64,000 nt of DNA, taken from Panopea generosa (taxonomy: Eukaryota > Mollusca > Bivalvia > Adapedonta > Hiatellidae). The translations under genes were made by a program, and so were the position numbers. The first letter of the stretch is position 1. Each line of letters starts with the position of its first letter. The DNA lies in assembly GCA_029582155.1 (NCBI GenBank), contig CM055899.1, positions 70,587,219 through 70,651,218 of the forward strand. The letters run 5' to 3'. This document shows positions 24,790 to 34,419 of this stretch, piece by piece. The notes beneath the pieces were generated by a model. It had not been told where the DNA came from. It made no database searches and was given only the letters and a program-made list of their open reading frames with translations.

Positions 24790-24860
24790 TCACACACGCT
24801 TCTGTGTAGACTTCTCCTCGCTGTGAAGTGATCTCTTAACCCGAAGTGGACAATCAGAAC
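24790..24860 (-). CDS. Candidate terminal coding exon, protein unknown
   Basis: On the minus strand a splice acceptor ending TATATTCCAG stands just before 24860. After two bases that complete a split codon, the frame reads SDCPLRVKRSLHSEEKS, then TQKRV, and stops at TGA (24790-24792). The peptide is hydrophilic and basic, and the exon is more GC-rich than its flanks. I see no domain and cannot name the protein. The next exon would lie at higher coordinates; the exon-like cassettes at 27655-29425 are on the same strand, but their outgoing phase does not fit this exon directly (joining them gives an early stop), so another exon or another gene is needed. Downstream (20-24.8 kb) is repeat-poor AT-rich DNA, as expected of a 3' UTR. 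Supported by splice signal and frame only. Confidence 0.4.
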
Positions 24861-24984
24861 CTGGAATATACAATAACATAATTACTTTCATGCAAAACTA
24901 GATGTAATCTATGAAAGTAACACTTTATTTTGCCCCATTCGTTTATCCTAAATGCACATTTTATAAATATATATTTTTTTAATA

Positions 24985-25217
24985 TGATTTAACGCCTTTG
25001 TTATCAACACATTTCAGGTTATATATGTTATATTCAGTATAACTGGTGGAGAAAGACCTTAGAGTGAGTTTGACTGAGGAGAACCACCGTCCATCTGCAA
25101 GTAACTGGACACCTTGTAAAGTTCTTGGAGCGAGCGGGACTCGAACGTATGGCATAAGCGGCAAGAGGCAAGTGATCTTGAGCCAGCGCCTTAGATCACT
25201 CGGTCACGGCGGACAGT
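24985..25217 (-). mobile_element. tRNA-derived SINE (family C)
   Basis: Second copy of the family at 12620-12850. On the minus strand: CCGTGACCGAGTGATCTAAG (head), CGTTCGAGTCCCGCTCGC (B box), TACTTGCAGATGGACGGTGG, and an end in ACCTGAAATGTG plus GGCGTTAAATC. It lies about 125 bp upstream (minus sense) of the candidate exon at 24790-24860, so probably in an intron. Confidence 0.7.
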
Positions 25218-25735
25218 GATGTTGGAATTATCTATAAATATAGTTATGACGCGAATTACATAAGTTGATGGCTTAAACACAATGGTGGTAAAATATGAAG
25301 ATTTTAATAAAAGTATTATTTGATGTATTTGGTGTACAAGAAAAGAAATCATTCCCATAGGATAACTGTGTTTCCAGTAATTCAGCAGAGCCTCATTCCC
25401 ACACCTAAACAGTTATTTGCAATCCGAACCTCCAACCAATGTAAGATTCGTATTATAAAACCATGTTGAAAATTATTTTTTCTCGATAAGTAGGTTTGTT
25501 GTTGTAAAATGGTTTTAAAGATTTTCATGAGACAAATGAAACTGTACGTTGGTAAAAATATTTTGAAATTGCATGGTTACAGAGAATTTTTGCTCGGAAA
25601 CTAAATGCAAAGTTAGTGTCAAAACAATGCATTTCATGCATTAAATACACAAAATCATTGATAGATAACAAGTTTTTTTAACAAATTCTGGGTTTTTTTT
25701 TGCTAGTTCAATTAATTTTACAATAAATGAATGAA

Positions 25736-25968
25736 GGAATGAATATGAATGAAAGAATATGAATGAAAGAATATGAATGAAAGAATATGAATGAAAGAAT
25801 ACAAGTACAAGTACAAGTACAAGTACAAGTACAAGTACAAGTTCAAGTTCAAGTTCAACAAGTTCAAGTTCAAGTTCAAGTTCAAGTTCAAGTTCAAGTA
25901 CAAGTACAAGTACAAGTACAAGTACAAGTACAAGTACAAGTACAATGAATGAATGAATGAATAAATGA
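25736..25968. repeat. 16-bp and hexamer arrays with a nested variant block
   Basis: Four copies of GAATGAAAGAATAT-type 16-mers are followed by a hexamer run that is (ACAAGT)n, then a block of (TCAAGT)n, then (ACAAGT)n again, ending in GAATGA units. The central TTC block sits between two identical TAC blocks. The minus-strand frame with LYLYLY/LNLNLN is a by-product. Confidence 0.95.
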
Positions 25969-26021
25969 GTGGGGATAATAAAGTTGAAAATATATTTAAT
26001 TTAAAAAAAAAATTAAAAAAA

Positions 26022-27053
26022 ACAAGAACTGTCACTGTTAAGAATCTCATGACCCCAAATGGTCTGTGAAAAAATAACAATATATGATATAATAGGTAGC
26101 GATATATCCATGAATATCAAGAGTAATGGACTGATGTTTCAGACTTGACATGCTATTTCATATTTTTTTAACATTAAAGCATGACCTTGACCTTTGTGTA
26201 ACCTTGACCTTAACATCTGATGTTTTCAACAGTTAAATGCAGGTGAAACATCATAACAAACTGAACACTTATGTCAAGCTATTTTAAAATCACTAAATGT
26301 AAGACAAAGTTACAGATCAATTGTTGATCAATTGATAAATTGAGCCGAGTGTTTTTGAAATCCATCCATGTATAAGTTAAAGGACGGAATCTCTTACAGA
26401 TTCAAAGTGTTGTCATACATACTTAAAGTGTGACCTTAACCTTTGAGGTACGGGTCTTAGGTCTTACTTATGACACGTCGTCATGTTGATAAATTGAGCC
26501 AAAGTGTTTTAAAAATGTATCCGAAAACCTGACAAGAATCTCTCACAGACTAAAAGTGTTGTCGAACAAAAGTGTGACCTTGACATTTGAGGTACACATG
26601 TGGGTCTTACACGTGACAGGTTGTAATGTCATGCTGATGAATTGAGCCAAGTGTTTTTGAAATTTATCAATAGGTGACAAAGTTTCAAATTGGACACGAA
26701 ATCTCAATCAGACTGAAAATGCAAAGTTAAATTATGACCTTGACCTTTGAAGTGTCACCCAAGGAACATCTTTGTGAAGTTATAATCAAAATTGGCTTAG
26801 TGGTTTCTGACAAGAAATTTTTTAAGTTTTTACTAATTAAACTTGCCCCACCCCCTGGCAACCATGTTTTTTGACGAATCAAGATGGCATGAACAAACTT
26901 GGTAGAGGTGACCAAGGGAACATTCCTGTGAAGTTATATCAAAATTGGCCCAGTGGTTTCAGAGAATAAAAGGTTAAAGCTAAAAGTTAACGACGGACGA
27001 CGTACACCAGGTGATCACAAAAGCTCACCTGTGAGCTTTGTGAGCTAAAAAAT
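26022..27053 (+). mobile_element. Helitron-like non-autonomous element, full length
   Basis: Starts ACAAGAACTGTCACTG and ends GACGGACGACGTACACCAGG, then the hairpin AGCTCACCTGTGAGCT and a final GAGCTAAAAAA. The interior has diverged tandem units of about 150-170 bp, each with TGACCTTGACCTTTGAGG. The same element lies inverted at 48055-50886. The ACAAGA start and hairpin-plus-CTAA end suit non-autonomous Helitrons, but no Rep/helicase is present and I have not compared it to a library. The minus-strand frame 26727-26915 is incidental. Confidence 0.6.
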
Positions 27054-27079
27054 AATGGGGGAATAGGTTATTGCGATTT

Positions 27080-27175
27080 ATAATGAATGAATAAATGAAT
27101 GATTGAATGAATAAATGGATAAATGAATGAATATGAATGAATGGATAAATGAATGAATATGAATGAATCAATCAA
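27080..27175. repeat. (AATG)n-like microsatellite
   Basis: Imperfect AATG/AATA tetramers with embedded 24-bp higher-order copies (ATGAATATGAATGAATGGAT). Confidence 0.9.
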
Positions 27176-27389
27176 TAATGATAACTGAAATAAACATTTT
27201 ATTATCCGATAAACAAACATACGAGTATTAAACTGCAAAGTCTCGTGAAAATGGATATAATGTTCAATCAAGTTCTTATTACATAGTCTTTATGATTGAG
27301 ATGATTATGAACTTTTTTGTTTCTTGTCGTCTAAATGTGGCAATTTTTTAATGATGGCACCGACTTTTAAAACTTTTACAATACCTCAG

Positions 27390-27640
27390 CATGAGGTATC
27401 AAGGGGTAATGAGTTTGAATCCTTGTCTGACCACAGCTAGTAGTATCCAAGGTTTATTTGACATTCAATCCCACTGTCATTCATCTCTTACCTCTGATTC
27501 ACGTGGGAAGTTATCAGTTACTTGTGGAGATTTATGTTATGTGTGTGCTGTAGTACTGGTAAACCTTTCAGGATCACATGAAACAGTGGTTAGGTTAACA
27601 GATTGTTACCCCTAAAAGGCATAAAAATTATCAAAAATGT
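27390..27640 (+). mobile_element. SINE family A, diverged copy
   Basis: Aligns along its length with 29706-29987: GAGTTTGAATCC (B box), ATTCAATCCCACTGTCATTC, GATTCACGTGGGAAGTTATC, AGTTACTTGTGGAGAT, GTAGTACTGGTAAACC, GTTAACAGATTGTTACCCC, GGCATAAAAATTATC. The A-box half is eroded. Its 3' end runs straight into the ~573-bp tandem unit, and every later unit starts with a copy of this SINE tail. Confidence 0.7.
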
Positions 27641-27654
27641 TCAAACACACATAC

Positions 27655-27708
27655 CTGAAATCAGTAGAGGAGCAGCACCAGTCACCATTCGCTATGGAAT
27701 CACGAACT
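27655..27708 (-). CDS. Exon-like cassette 1 (54 nt)
   Basis: On the minus strand: acceptor GTTCTGCTGCAG, then 54 nt, then donor CAG|GTATGTG. The only open frame gives VRDSIANGDWCCSSTDF, with one base before and two bases after that complete codons with neighbours. The length is a multiple of three, so the cassette could be included or skipped without changing frame. An alternative upstream acceptor (GTATTTCAG before ATG, at 27746) would keep the same frame. No known domain is recognised. The CC pair could suggest an extracellular cysteine-rich protein, but that is speculative. Confidence 0.35.
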
Positions 27709-28225
27709 CTGCAGCAGAACATCACCATTACAACGTACAAATACATCTGAAATACATCGATTAACTATTACAATATAATTAACCATCACCATGACAACGT
27801 ACAAAAACATCAGAAATACATCATTGAACTACATGTATAAGAATTATTTATCTATTACCCATGACGACGTACAAATTCATCTGAAATACACCACTGAAAT
27901 ATTATATTACAATTAACTATCACCATGGCAACGTACAAGTACATCAGAAATACACCACTGAACTATTATATTATAATTAACCATTACCATGACAACGTAC
28001 AAATACATCTGAAATACATCACTGAACAATTATAATATAACTATGCAGAATTATGTGACATGTGGCATACCTACAAGGCAGTTATGTCCCTAGGAATAAT
28101 GTTTGATTTTAATTTATTTAGAAAAAAAACATTCAAACGTTGATGCATTTACCTTTAACTGGAAATTAACCAAAGCCCTCTAGCCCTCAAAGGCATAAAA
28201 TCATGCTAAATGTTCAAACATTTAC

Positions 28226-28279
28226 CTGAAATCAGTAGAGGAGCAGCATCAGTCACCAGTAGCTATAGCATCATGAACT
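28226..28279 (-). pseudogene. Exon-like cassette 2, with a stop
   Basis: Same 54-nt layout with acceptor CTGCTGCAG and donor CAG|GTAAATG. The frame reads VHDAIATGD, then TGA in place of Trp, then CCSSTDF, so this copy would end the protein if used. Confidence 0.35.
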
Positions 28280-28799
28280 CTGCAGCAGATGTTGTGTAAC
28301 CATCACCATGACAACGTACAAACACATCTGAAATACATAGATTAACTATTATAATATAATCAACCATCAACATGACAACGTACAAAAACATCAGAAATAC
28401 ATCACTGAACTATATAAATATATTTATCTATTACCTATGACGACGTACAAATTCATCTGAAATACATCACTGAACTAAATACAATTATCCATCACCATGA
28501 CGACGTACAAATACATCTGAAATACACCACTGAAATATCTTATTACAATTAACCATCACCATGACAACGTACAAATAGATCTGAAATACATCACTGAACA
28601 ATTATAATATAATTATGCAGAATTATGTGACATGTGGCATACCTACAAGGCAGTTATGTCCCTAGGAATAATGTTTGATTTTAATTTATTCAGAAAAATA
28701 TTATTCAAACGTTGATGCGTTTACCTTTAACTGGAAATTAACCAAAGCCATCTAGCCCTCAAAAGGCATAAAAATCATGCTAAATGTTCAAACATTTAC

Positions 28800-28853
28800 C
28801 TGAAATCAGTAGAGGAGCAGCACCAGTCACCATTAGCCATAGCATCATGAACT
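28800..28853 (-). CDS. Exon-like cassette 3 (54 nt)
   Basis: Acceptor CTGCTGCAG, donor CAG|GTAAATG, open frame VHDAMANGDWCCSSTDF. It shares the H and A replacements with cassette 2 and keeps Trp-Cys-Cys as in 1 and 4. This copy and its splice signals are intact. Confidence 0.35.
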
Positions 28854-29371
28854 CTGCAGCAGATGTTGTGTAACCATCACTATGACAACGTACAAATACA
28901 TCAGAAAAACATCATTAACTATAAGAATATATCGATCCATTACCCATGACGACGTACAAATTCATCTGAAATACATCACTGAACTAAATACAATTATTCA
29001 TCACCATGACGATGTACAAATACATCTGAAATACACCACTGAAATATTATATTACAATTAACTATCACCATGGCAACGTACAAGTACATCAGAAATACAC
29101 CACTGAACTATTATATTTTAATTAACAATTACCATGAAAACGTATAAATACATCTGAAATACATCACTGAACAATTATAATATAATCATGCAGAATAATG
29201 TAACATGTGGCATACTTAAAAGGCAGTTATGTCCCTAGGAATAATGTTTGATTTTAATTTATTTAGAAAAAAATTATTCAAATGTTGATGCATTTACCTT
29301 TAACTGGAAATTAACCAAAGCCCTTTAGCCCTCAAAGGCATAAAAATCATGCTAAATGTTTAAACATTTAC

Positions 29372-29425
29372 TTGAAATCTGTAAAGGAGCAGCACCAGTC
29401 ACCATTCGCTATGGAATCTCGAACT
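29372..29425 (-). CDS. Exon-like cassette 4 (54 nt)
   Basis: Acceptor CTGCTGTAG, open frame VRDSIANGDWCCSFTDF. The donor is CAA|GTAAATG: the GT is kept but the last exon base is A instead of G, which would weaken splicing. Closest to cassette 1. Confidence 0.35.
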
Positions 29426-29705
29426 CTACAGCAGATGCTGTGTAACCATCACCATGACAACGTACAAATACAACTGAAATATATCGATTAACTATTACAA
29501 TATAATTAACCATCACCATGACAACGTACAAAAACATCAGAAATACATCACTGAGCTATAAGAATATATTTATCCATTACCCATGACGACGTACAAATTC
29601 ATCTGAAATACATCACTGAACTAAATACAATTATCCATCACCATGACGACGTACAAATACATCTGAAATACACCACTGAAATATTATATTATAATTATGC
29701 AGAAG

Positions 29706-29987
29706 CCGGGCCCGATTAGCTCAGTCGGTTACGCGTCTGACTATCAATCCAGGGGTCGTGAGTTCGAATCCAAGTCCGGCAACAGTCTCCGTGATGACTG
29801 ATATACCACATTGTGTCTCATTATCATTCGTCTCTCACCGCTGATTCAAGTGGGAAAGTTATTAGTTACTTGCAGAGATGAGGTGTGCTGGAGTACTGGT
29901 TAATCCCAGGAAACAATTGTTAAGTTAACTGATCGTCTGTTAGCCTTAATGGCATCAAAATGACGCTAAATATTTAATCAATCAATC
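29706..29987 (+). mobile_element. SINE family A, full length with 13-bp TSD
   Basis: A tRNA-like head (GATTAGCTCAGTCGGTTACG; B box GTGAGTTCGAATCC) with a nearly intact acceptor stem (GCCGGGC against GTCCGGC, one G-T pair; its first G falls in the target duplication), a body with AGTTACTTGCAGAGATGAGG, and a tail of AATC repeats. AATTATGCAGAAG flanks it at 29693-29705 and 29988-30000, a clear target-site duplication. The three other tandem units have the empty site (for example 28620), so it inserted after the tandem duplication. It is not a functional tRNA: the anticodon arm does not pair well. Confidence 0.9.
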
Positions 29988-30573
29988 AATTATGCAGAAG
30001 TATGTGACATACCTACAACTAGAAGCAGTTATGTCCCTTGGAATAAAGTTTGCTTATAACTTATTTAGGAAAAAAATATACAAAGTTTGATGCATTTACT
30101 TTAAACTGGACATTAACCAAGACTCTTGTAAACACTTGTGTATGTATGCGTATGCGTTTGTGTGTTTATATATGTGCATGTATGTTTAGCATTTGATATT
30201 GGAGAGATCCATAGCTCCGATTTTTCAAAATATTTTTTTTTCCATTTTCACAACATTGTATTTATCTCTTTTACAAATAATAACTCTGTATCAATACTTC
30301 ACATAAGAAAAACAGTGCAGAGAAAATTAACTATCGGAACTATGAAGTTCAACGATGACGGGAATAGGTGCATTTATAACACATATACAAAGTATATGCT
30401 TAAAGGCCATGCACATTCACAGGACGCAGTTGCTTTTATGTGCAACTGCCTCTTGTATAACGTATTTATATTGAAGCAGGCCGAAAGAAGGGTTCATAAA
30501 AAGCCTAAAACGTGTAGTGTTCAGCAATGCCATTTAAATAGAAAATATGAAACATGCCAAAAATGTAAATTAA

Positions 30574-30832
30574 ACAAGAGTTGTCAAAAGACAACAAAGC
30601 TCGCCTCTGGATGTCTAAATCCAAAAAGGGCCATTACTGTGCCAAAATGCAATTCAGTGTGTTCCATTGATGATGGTGAACACACATGCGAAGTTTCATT
30701 CACACCCAATGAGTGGTTGCATAGATATCTTAAACGCAAACGCAAAAGTTTAACCTGGGTGTCTACAGACGACGACGACGCTGGGGTCATGGCAATAGCT
30801 CTCCTTGGACTTCGTCCTGGCGAGCTAAAAAG
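30574..30832 (+). mobile_element. Helitron-like element B, copy 1
   Basis: Starts ACAAGAGTTGTCAAAAGACA, includes GGGCCATTACTGTGCCAAAA and TGATGGTGAACACACATG, and ends with a GACGACGACG stretch, the hairpin TAGCTCTCC...GGCGAGCTA and AAAA. It matches 57329-57617 over its length. The plus-strand frame 30138-30875 runs through the element; since it depends on element sequence and has no codon-level support, I do not call a gene. Confidence 0.65.
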
Positions 30833-30910
30833 AAAATGTTACTGCAATACGTATAGAAAAAAAATATATAAATAATCCTATTCATATTGTATTAAAATTG
30901 CTTCTTGTAC

Positions 30911-31046
30911 TTATTTAAAAAAAAATTATTTTTTAACGAGATGCACTTTTGCTTGTATTCACAGTTGAGATTGTTAGTATATTTAAAAAAAAATTATTTT
31001 TTAACGAGATGCACTTTTGCTTGTATTCACAGTTGAGATGTTTATA
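30911..31046. repeat. 68-bp exact tandem duplication
   Basis: Two copies of a block starting TTTAAAAAAAAATTATTTTT and ending CACAGTTGAGAT, 68 bp apart, essentially identical. It lies at the left edge of the degenerate 59-bp array. Confidence 0.9.
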
Positions 31047-31870
31047 CTAACAAGAGCTTTTATAAGATTTATTTTTACTTGCCTTCATTTTTTAGATATT
31101 CTTAGTAACCATAAATGTTTAAGATTTACTTTTACCTGTATTCAATTTAAGATATTTATATTAATGAGAGATTTTATAAGAACTAATTATACCTGTATTC
31201 ATTTTGAAATATATATATTGATGCAATATTTTTATTACAAGATTTACTTTTACCTGTATTCTTTATAAAATGTTTACACTAATGAGGGATTTCATAACTT
31301 GCTATTACTTGTATTCATTATTAAATATTTATATTAATGAGAAATGTTAATACTATTTACTTTAAATATAAGATTACTTGTTTTCATTTTGAGATAATTT
31401 TAACAATGATATATTTTATAAGATTGCTTTTACTTTACTCAATACAGGATTCCTTGTTAATATGTACACATGTATTAGCTGAATATTTTATAAGACTTAA
31501 TTTTTACAAGCTAACTTGTATTCCGTTTGAGATACTTCTATTAGTCAGAAATATTAAGATTTACTTTATCCCGTATTCATTTTGAGATATTTAAATAAAT
31601 GGGGGATTTTTTTATGAGAAAAGATTTACTTCTACTTGTATTGTTTATGAGATGTCTATATTAGTGAGATTTTTAAGTTATGCTTTAACGTATATCCTTT
31701 TTTAGAATTTTAGATTTATGGTTGATTTTATAATATTTGCTTATACTTGGCTTCATTCTGAGATATTTATATCAACATGAGATTTATAAGATTTGTTAAT
31801 ACTTGTATTTATTTTGAGATGTTTATATAAACGAGAGATTTTATAGTATTTGTTTTTACCTTTATTCATA
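31010..31870. repeat. Degenerate 59-bp AT-rich tandem repeat
   Basis: Unit about AGATTTACTTTTACCTGTAT, TCATTTTGAGATATTTATAT, TAATGAGAGATTTTATAAG, with many substitutions and indels. Low-GC frames at 31017-31268 and 31337-31585 reflect the repeat. Confidence 0.85.
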
Positions 31871-32689
31871 CCAAGATATTTATACACGTATGCATGTATT
31901 TCTGACTTAATTAGAGCTGGAGGGGTAGGGGGTGTTTATTATGCATATCACTTAATAGTTTTAATGAATTGTTTTACTGTAGTTGTATACTCTGTATGCT
32001 TTGTACAGTTTGTTTATATTAAAGCAGTTAGTAATAGTATACATAAACTATTTACTTGTGAATTTCAGTGACTAGGTAATTTTTATTTAAATATTAATTT
32101 ACATATATGATTAAAATGTTTACATATACTTATAAAACTGTATTGTATTTTAAATGACTTCATGTTTTTCTGACCTTTTAATTTATACAGAAACGCATCT
32201 TGCTTTAAACTATTTCTATTAATTGTGTTTTAAATGATTTTATTTCTTAATATTGTTTTATATTTGATCACTGTAAATGTGTTGAATATATATGTACTAC
32301 TTCAAATTTAATATTCTAAATTAATTTCTAGGATGGATATGCCGTGAAGTTTTCTATCTGTTGTGTTGGTATGGGGCTTATTTGATTTATTTTGATTAAT
32401 TGAATGGTTTAAATTATGTGTATAGTTTTGAAGATTGCAATTTAGCTCTTTTTTTTTTTACATGTATTGAATTTTTTTATTCGCATGGTTTTAGATTTAA
32501 TCATATATAGTTTTTATATATTATATATAATATACATATCTAAAATAATAGCATACAATTATTTAAGCAAATAATGCGCAATATTTTGTATTCAATATTT
32601 TATTTGTGGGGTTTGTTTTATTTTACCCTTTATATGTGTTCTTACCATGTATTTTTTAAATTAAGCCCCAATTTTCTTTTTCTTATATT
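31871..32689. other. AT-rich spacer between two related arrays
   Basis: No gene seen. A 73-codon frame at 31850-32071 is not recognisable. Confidence 0.4.
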
Positions 32690-33260
32690 CTTTTTTAGAA
32701 ATTTGTATCATTGACAGATTTTATATAAATGACGGATTTATAAGATTTGTTGTTTTTTGTTAATTCTTTTTTAGATATGTATATTAATGACAGATTTATA
32801 AGACTATTTTTACTTGTATTCTTTTTCAGATATGTATTTTATAGACAGATTGATAAGATTTGTTTTTACTTGTAATCTGTTTTAGATATGTATATTAATG
32901 ACAAATTTTTAAGATTTATTTTTTTTTTGTATTATTTTAGATATTTATATTAATGACAGATTTATAAGATTTGCTGTTTTTTTTAATTCTTTTTAGATAT
33001 GTATATAAATGACGGATTTATAATACTATTTCTACTTGTATTTTTTATAGATATGTATATTAATGACAGATTTATAAGAGTTGTTTTTCTTTTTTTCTTT
33101 TTTAGATATGTATATTAATGACAGATTTATAATATTATTTCTACTTGTATTCTTTTATAGATATGTATATTAATGAAAGATTTAGAAGATTTGTTTTTAC
33201 TTGTATTCTGTTTTAGATATTTATATTAATGACAGATTTTTATAAGATTTGCTCGTATTA
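32690..33260. repeat. Degenerate ~56-bp AT-rich tandem repeat
   Basis: Units with AGATATGTATATTAATGACA and GATTTATAAGATTTG. Closely related to the array at 31010-31870, so the two are parts of one older array or a duplicated one. Confidence 0.85.
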
Positions 33261-33994
33261 TTTCGATATTTATATAGAGAGATTAAACTGTATTGTATAT
33301 TAAATGATTGTATCATGCATAGTTGTTTTATTTCTGATATATAAAGCCATATAAAGCACGTTTTGTAATATGTATGTTAACAAAAGAAATATTCAAACAA
33401 ATAAAGTGTAAAGTTTTCATTTTTGTTCAGTATAGTTATTGATATTTTTAAAAATAACTCGAGTGGTAATATTTTTAGACCATTTGTTTTTTAAACTACC
33501 AATAACTAATAATTTAACAACTAATAAACAATATTTGCACTACTATTTACATATACTTATATTTTTACTAAGTTTTACACTTCTCATTACTAATATTTAA
33601 ACTATTATTAGTAACTAATATTTACACTACTAATTGATATTTACACCACTAATTACTAATAAGTGAATATTTGACCTATATACATTGTTAATACATAAGT
33701 ACAACCACTGAAATACAACTATGAAAATACGTTGATATGTCTCTATTAATTGTTATGAATACTTCTATCATTTTATTGAAAATGTTGTGTATTTCAGATG
33801 TATTCATCTTAAAAAAAACTTCTTCATAACCCTCCTTGTTATGTTAATAGATTAGTTCTGTTAAGAAATGGTGAGACCAAACGTGCAAGTTAATGTTGAT
33901 TAAGTGAGGAAGGATTCTCAGAAGCCTTTTATAAGATTTATTGCAGACCGGAAGTGAGGTAATGCTTTAACAAAAATGTCGAGCCTTTTCAATT
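33261..33994. other. AT-rich DNA, no gene seen
   Basis: Includes a short run of ACTAATATTTACACTACTAA-type repeats at 33490-33670. Nothing else is recognised. Confidence 0.4.
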
Positions 33995-34360
33995 GTAAAC
34001 AGGGACTACTACTACTACATTAACTGCTGCTTCTGCTACTACATTGGCTACTGCTGTTGTCACTACTACTACCATGTTTACTGCTGCTGCTGCTGCTGTT
34101 ACTGCTTCTAATACTTCTACTGCTTCTGCCATTATTACATCTACTGCTGCTATTGTATCTGCTTCCGATAGTACTTTTATGACTACTGTTGCTACTAAAA
34201 ATACTAATATAACTCCTTTTTTACTACTGTTGCTGCTAATGCTTCTGATACTACTACTGCTACTATCACTACTGCTACTGATGATAATTATAAAGATAGT
34301 GATAATGCTTATTATGACACTGATGATATAAACAATAATAATAACAATAATAATTTATAC
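33995..34360. repeat. Imperfect trinucleotide run (ACT/GCT then AAT)
   Basis: About 290 bp of ACT/GCT/TCT triplets, then AATAATAAC units. The 95-residue frame 34044-34331 (Thr/Ala then Leu) comes from the triplets. Confidence 0.9.
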
Positions 34361-34419
34361 CATCTTTTTGTATTAATGTGAAATGATCTGTATCTTTACT
34401 TTAAGTCAATTAACTTTTT

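Larger units (their letters stand above)
27614..30118. repeat. About 573-bp tandem repeat, four units plus SINE interruption
   Basis: Units begin at about 27614, 28189, 28764 and 29334 with GGCATAAAAATCATGCTAAATG. Each unit contains an exon-like cassette (see separate entries), then several 55-65 bp subunits of the form CCATCACCATGACGACGTAC plus AAATACATCTGAAATACA, and then TATGTCCCTAGGAATAATG and ACCTTTAACTGGAAATTAAC. The units are highly similar throughout. The fourth is split by a SINE at 29706-29987 and ends near 30118. The start of each unit looks like the 3' tail of SINE family A, so the founding duplication probably included it. Confidence 0.9.

Noticed and set aside
27614-29690. CRISPR-like regular repeats (55-65 bp subunits)
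   Set aside because: Subunits are directly joined tandem repeats without unique spacers, in a eukaryotic context.
29705-29780. Possible tRNA gene on the plus strand
   Set aside because: The acceptor stem pairs, but the anticodon arm does not, and the sequence continues as a SINE with AATC tail and target duplication.
30138-30875. 245-codon frame containing Cys/Lys-rich stretches
   Set aside because: Its 3' half is Helitron-like element B, which occurs at 57329 without that frame; the 5' half is AT-rich and unlike any protein I know.
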